NCBI RefSeq assembly: GCF_040939455.1
Contig: NC_134111.1
Location: forward strand, 59,662,501-59,726,500
Reading direction: 5' to 3'
Length of the DNA stretch: 64,000 nt
DNA from: Microcebus murinus
Lineage: Eukaryota; Chordata; Mammalia; Primates; Cheirogaleidae
This document shows positions 1 through 64,000 of this stretch, piece after piece. The position numbers were made by a program, and so were the translations under genes. Each line of letters begins with the position of its first letter. The stretch's first letter is position 1. The notes below the pieces were generated by a model. The model saw only the letters and a list, made by a program, of their open reading frames with translations. It had not been told where the DNA came from and searched no databases.

Positions 1-242
1 TGTCTCCTTTTTTCCCCCGCTAAATATTAAGAAATATCAAACTATAATCTTATGATTTTTGTAAACAGCACCACAAACCCACTTTGGAAACTTTTGCTTC
101 AAAGAGAACAAAGTTCAGGTAAAAGACAGTATGTCCAAAAATGAGATGTGACTCCATAAATATTAACCGTTAAATTCTCTCCTTAATCATGTTTGAAAAC
201 CTAATCAGAAGATAATATGCTTTTACTTAAAAGACTTACTAC

Positions 243-60741
<60,499 letters not shown>

Positions 60742-60846
60742 GGTGGTGGTGGTGCCGCCGCCGGCCGCCTCGCGCCCAGTCACCGGCCCGCGGCCTCCGC
60801 AGCAGCCTCTCTCGGGCCTCCTCCCTGCCCGCCCGCGACCTCCGCC

Positions 60847-60864
60847 TCAGGGCAGCGCGCCCAT
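60847..60864 (-). promoter_or_regulatory. Possible upstream ORF in NCKAP1 leader (5 codons)
   Basis: On the sense strand GCCATGG at 60861-60866 has G at -3 and +4, a strong initiation context. It reads M-G-A-L-P-stop, ending 105 bases before the main ATG. It matters only if transcription starts upstream of 60864, which is not known from the sequence. Confidence 0.4.
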
Positions 60865-61787
60865 GGCCCTCGCGCCCCGATCCCGCGCGGGTGACAGAGC
60901 GAGCCGCGGCGGACGCCTAGGGGCCCCTTCCCCCGCAGCAGCCCGCGTCCCGGCAGCTTTCTGCCTTCCGCCCGCCGCCCTTCCGCCCCCACCCCCGGCG
61001 CTCTCCGCCCCAGCCCCCAACGAGCCGCCTTCCCCGGCTCCTCCACTAGGTGTGGCGGCGGCGGCGGCGGCGTCTCCGGCTGCTGAGAACGAGGCCGCTT
61101 CCCGCAGCCCCGGACTAGCGCTCGGTCACCTGATCGGCCACGCCGGCGCCCCCGCGAGGCCGGACGGGGAACTGCGGCCTGCGGGCCCTCGCCCGCCCCG
61201 CCCGGCCTCGGTGCGGCTGCAGCGGCTCGGGACCCGGCGCTGGCCCGGACCGCCCACTGCGCCTGACAGGGACGGAGTCCTGAGCCTGGACCGAATAGGG
61301 TCGCGTTCTCTGCTGGCCCCCCTCCCCCACACCCCTCTCCTTCAAGTTCCCAAAAGTTGCCTTTCCCACCACTCCCCTAAAGAAACCAGCCGAAACACTG
61401 GGGGGCGGAGGGGCGGGATGTTTTTCAGCAGAGTTTCGCCTAGGAGTGGGCTGGTGGCTCCGAGCGCGATTTCCGCCCACTGCTTGACAGACGCTCCCGC
61501 AGAACACAGCAGATGCTGTGCTCCGCAAGGCGGGCGTCGCCTCGCCCAGCCTCCCAACCCGGCCTTGCTCTCCCCGCCTCAAGCCAGTTTGTAGAGAGGA
61601 GGTCGGAAGTGAGGGCAACTCCTGTTCCTGAGATAATCGGGATCTGAAATTTGTCGATGAGGGGCACCCATCCGGAGGAGACGCTAACAGGCCCTGGCAT
61701 GTGGGAAGCAAAAAATAAATGCACGCTCCCAGTTTTTTTCCAACCTACACCCTTAAATCCCACTCTTTCTTGGAAACATTGTACTTT

Positions 61788-61823
<36 letters not shown>
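61788..61823. repeat. (TC)n microsatellite
   Basis: About 16 TC units in TTTTCATCTCTCTCTCTCTC onward, ending CTCTGATC. Confidence 0.95.
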
Positions 61824-61826
<3 letters not shown>

Positions 61827-62253
61827 CAATTTCTTCTCAACACACTCTGAGGCTACTACTCCCTCTGGTCAAATATATTAGACATGGTTCCAAAAGTGAA
61901 CTAAAGAAGGATTTATCTAATTGGCTGGGGTGAGAAATTTCAGCAACGAGGACTCAGGCCGCTTTGATATTTTGGGGTTTACCTTCCTTCAATGTGTTAA
62001 TGTTTTATATTTATTCATTTTAACTCAATGAGAAAATGCCCTGCCACCTTCAATAAAAGACATTGTATGAGTTATCACTGGATTGATGAAAACAATTTAT
62101 GAAAAAGAAATTGTAACAAATAGCTTTTAAAATATTTTTAAAGCTACCTGTATCTACTATTCTAACGAAAATCTTCATTTTAATATCCTAACAAGAGAGA
62201 GGTAGTGGATTGAATAGACTTGATTTAGAGGCATTAAAAGATTCCTGTCCCAG

Positions 62254-62587
62254 CCCAAGAAAAGTCATTCTATACATAGATCTGAACTACCTTGAATGAA
62301 TGTTTTGTACCTAAAGAGTCTTTAAAAAAATACAAACACCTTGAAGAGATCACCTGTTGAGTTACTATTAGTCATTAACTGGTTGCAAGGTTTTATTTAT
62401 TAATATGTGGTTACATTCCACCCAAGAAAAGTCATTCTATACATAGATCTGAACTACCTTGAATGAATGTTTTGTACCTAAAGAGTCTTTAAAAAAATAC
62501 AAACACCTTGAAGAGATCACCTGTTGAGTTACTATTAGTCATTAACTGGTTGCAAGGTTTTATTTATTAATATGTGGTTACATTCCA
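62254..62587. repeat. 167-bp exact tandem duplication
   Basis: Copy 1 (62254-62420) and copy 2 (62421-62587) both run CCCAAGAAAAGTCATTCTAT to ATATGTGGTTACATTCCA. I found no mismatch on direct comparison. Confidence 0.98.
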
Positions 62588-62645
62588 ACCTGAGAGTTAA
62601 CATTTTAAGTTTAGAGAAGACAAGAATCTGGAGCCTGAGGCCCAA

Positions 62646-62936
62646 GGTTTTTGTTTGAGACAATCTGTCGCCTGGGCTACAGTGCCAGTGGTATCATCAT
62701 CATAGCTCACTGCAACCTCAAACTCCTTGACTCCAGAGATCCTTATGCCTCTCAACCTCCGGGGTAGCTGTTACCAAAGGTGCTCAACAGGGCGCTGGCT
62801 AATTTTTCTATTTTTTTAGTAGAGACAGGTCTCCTTCATGCTCAGGCTGGTCTTGAACTCCTAAACCCAAGGGATCTTCCCACCTCAGCCTCCCAGAGAG
62901 CTAGGATTACAGACCTGAGCCACAGCGCCAGGTTGG
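62646..62936 (-). mobile_element. Diverged Alu, minus strand
   Basis: TTTTTGTTTGAGACAATCTG, CAACCTCAAACTCCTTGAC, AGTAGAGACAGGTCTCC and CTGAGCCACAGCGCCAGG: a full antisense Alu with an internal rearranged stretch near 62770-62795. Confidence 0.88.
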
Positions 62937-63534
62937 CGCCTGAGCTATTAGGAGCACATCCAGAAAGGGGAGGGTGTAGTAAGGGTTTGGGGCAGCCAGA
63001 TAAGAAAAGTTAAAGGCACTGGAGGAAACATGTGCTCTTTTAGGGAAGCCACAAATAACCAATACTAGAGGCAGAATTCCAGAGTCCTACCAATGAAAGA
63101 TAATCTCGTTTTCAGGTTTTTAAAAAGTGCTGTATAGAGAGAACAATAAAATGTCACCATATTATAAATTTGAACACAGATCTTACTCAAGAAAAGCTGT
63201 CATGTTTCCATATGATCTTGAATACTTTGTAGCTGCTTATAACTCAGAGAGTGCCCAATAGAACTCTAGATATTACTCTCATTATTCAACATTTATTATA
63301 ACTAATTTTTAGGCATACTGGCCCTAGACTATAATGGAATACATCTCTTCTCTTTTTCAAGGGACTATGGAACTTTGATGTTCCATATCTGAGTGGAGAA
63401 GATTAGGTCTAAATGAAGTATTCATGATTTTTGCATTTCTCTACATTTTGTGTCAAAAAGCATTTTGTTATTCAGATCATATTTTGTATATATGTGCACA
63501 TATATTTTTTTTCTCTTTCTTTCTTAGAAATATA

Positions 63535-63905
63535 ATAAAGACTACATCTTCCAGCCTCCTTTGCAGCTTAGTGTGGCCATATGACAGACATTCTGGCCAA
63601 TCAGATACAAGCTTTCAAGATCCTTCCTTAGGAGCCTGCTCCTTCTCTCCTTTTACCAGATCTTCCCTACTTCCTTCTTTCTGCCACACATACAAAGGAT
63701 GCAGTGACCACTATTTTGGACCAGGAAGACAACAACCACTCAGTGAGCATGGCAAAACATACAGATAGACATTGTTTGTGGGTTTCTTAAAGCAGAACTG
63801 GCATATTAAACCTGGCCTGTGTGAAAGATAGATAAATTTTTATTTCAGCTTCTTTTATTTTGGGTTTTCTATTACTCACAGCTCAACATGGTCCTAAATA
63901 ATAAG
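63535..63905 (+). repeat. Old interspersed repeat, unassigned
   Basis: GCCATATGACAGACATTCTG, GGCCAATCAGATACAAGC, GGATGCAGTGACCACTATTT and a terminal TTTTGGGTTTTCTATTACTC have the style of an ancient mammalian LTR or DNA repeat. I cannot assign a family. Confidence 0.4.
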
Positions 63906-64000
63906 TTTTTGCAGCCAAGATTATAATATTTCTACTAGAAATAAAATAAGGAATAATAATTAAATTTAATAGTTATTAAGTGCATTTGTACTATGCCGTG

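Larger units (their letters stand above)
61311..64000. other. Intergenic DNA upstream of NCKAP1
   Basis: No coding gene is visible. The part next to the promoter is GC-rich to about 61600. Farther out are a (TC)n microsatellite, a tandem duplication, an Alu and an old repeat. Confidence 0.7.

Noticed and set aside
60742..60783. N-terminal extension of NCKAP1 ([10 protein letters not shown]...)
   Set aside because: The codon at 60781-60783 is GTG, not ATG, and the conserved family start is the ATG at 60741.
61311..64000. A divergent gene sharing the NCKAP1 promoter
   Set aside because: No conserved coding exon with splice sites could be found in the + direction. In human, as I recall, the next gene (DUSP19) is tens of kilobases away.

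Overview
The window is vertebrate nuclear DNA from a strepsirrhine primate (lemur or close relative). The evidence is SINE content: several Alu copies carry the prosimian-type middle linker (AGAAAGAAATTAATTGGCCA and variants) and the 'CTGTGAGCTAGGCTGACGCC' right arm, alongside AluJ-like copies, L1, L2, MIR, MER5, Tigger and mariner relics. Species is not determined.

The window holds one protein-coding gene: the 5' part of NCKAP1 (NAP1/HEM-2, the WAVE-complex subunit) on the minus strand. Fourteen coding exons were placed by hand from protein similarity and splice sites. They run from exon 1 (ATG at 60741) to exon 14 (243-324). Their lengths sum to 1423 nt, in frame with no internal stop, encoding residues 1-474 plus one base of the next codon. 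The rest of the roughly 1,128-residue protein lies off the left edge. All 13 introns are GT-AG, from 83 nt (intron 5) to 19.0 kb (intron 2).

Layout from right to left, which is the direction of transcription: upstream intergenic DNA (about 61.3-64 kb) with an old Alu, an old repeat and an exact 167-bp tandem duplication; a CpG-island promoter and exon 1 (about 60.3-61.3 kb); intron 1 (15.8 kb), rich in Tigger MITEs, Alu fragments and MIRs, with a dead Hsmar2-like mariner; exon 2 at 44.7 kb; intron 2 (19 kb), with L2, L1 and Alu copies; exons 3-6 clustered at 24.4-25.7 kb; exons 7 and 8 at 20.6-21.9 kb; intron 8 (9.8 kb), mostly one near full-length, inactivated L1 with an Alu nested in it; exons 9-14 in the last 11 kb.

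No new gene system, CRISPR array or operon is present, as expected for such a locus. The most unusual signal is a tract of about 700 bp in intron 10 (about 6.92-7.65 kb). It is almost emptied of G on the + strand (30 G against 160 C by hand count), and 23 of the 30 surviving Gs are followed by a pyrimidine. This resembles clustered APOBEC-type deamination of the gene's sense (non-template) strand. Other items of note are a 193-bp hAT MITE with a perfect 8-bp target-site duplication, a 35-bp micro-insertion flanked by an exact 18-bp duplication, inverted young Alus around exons 9-13, and a possible 5-codon upstream ORF in the NCKAP1 leader.
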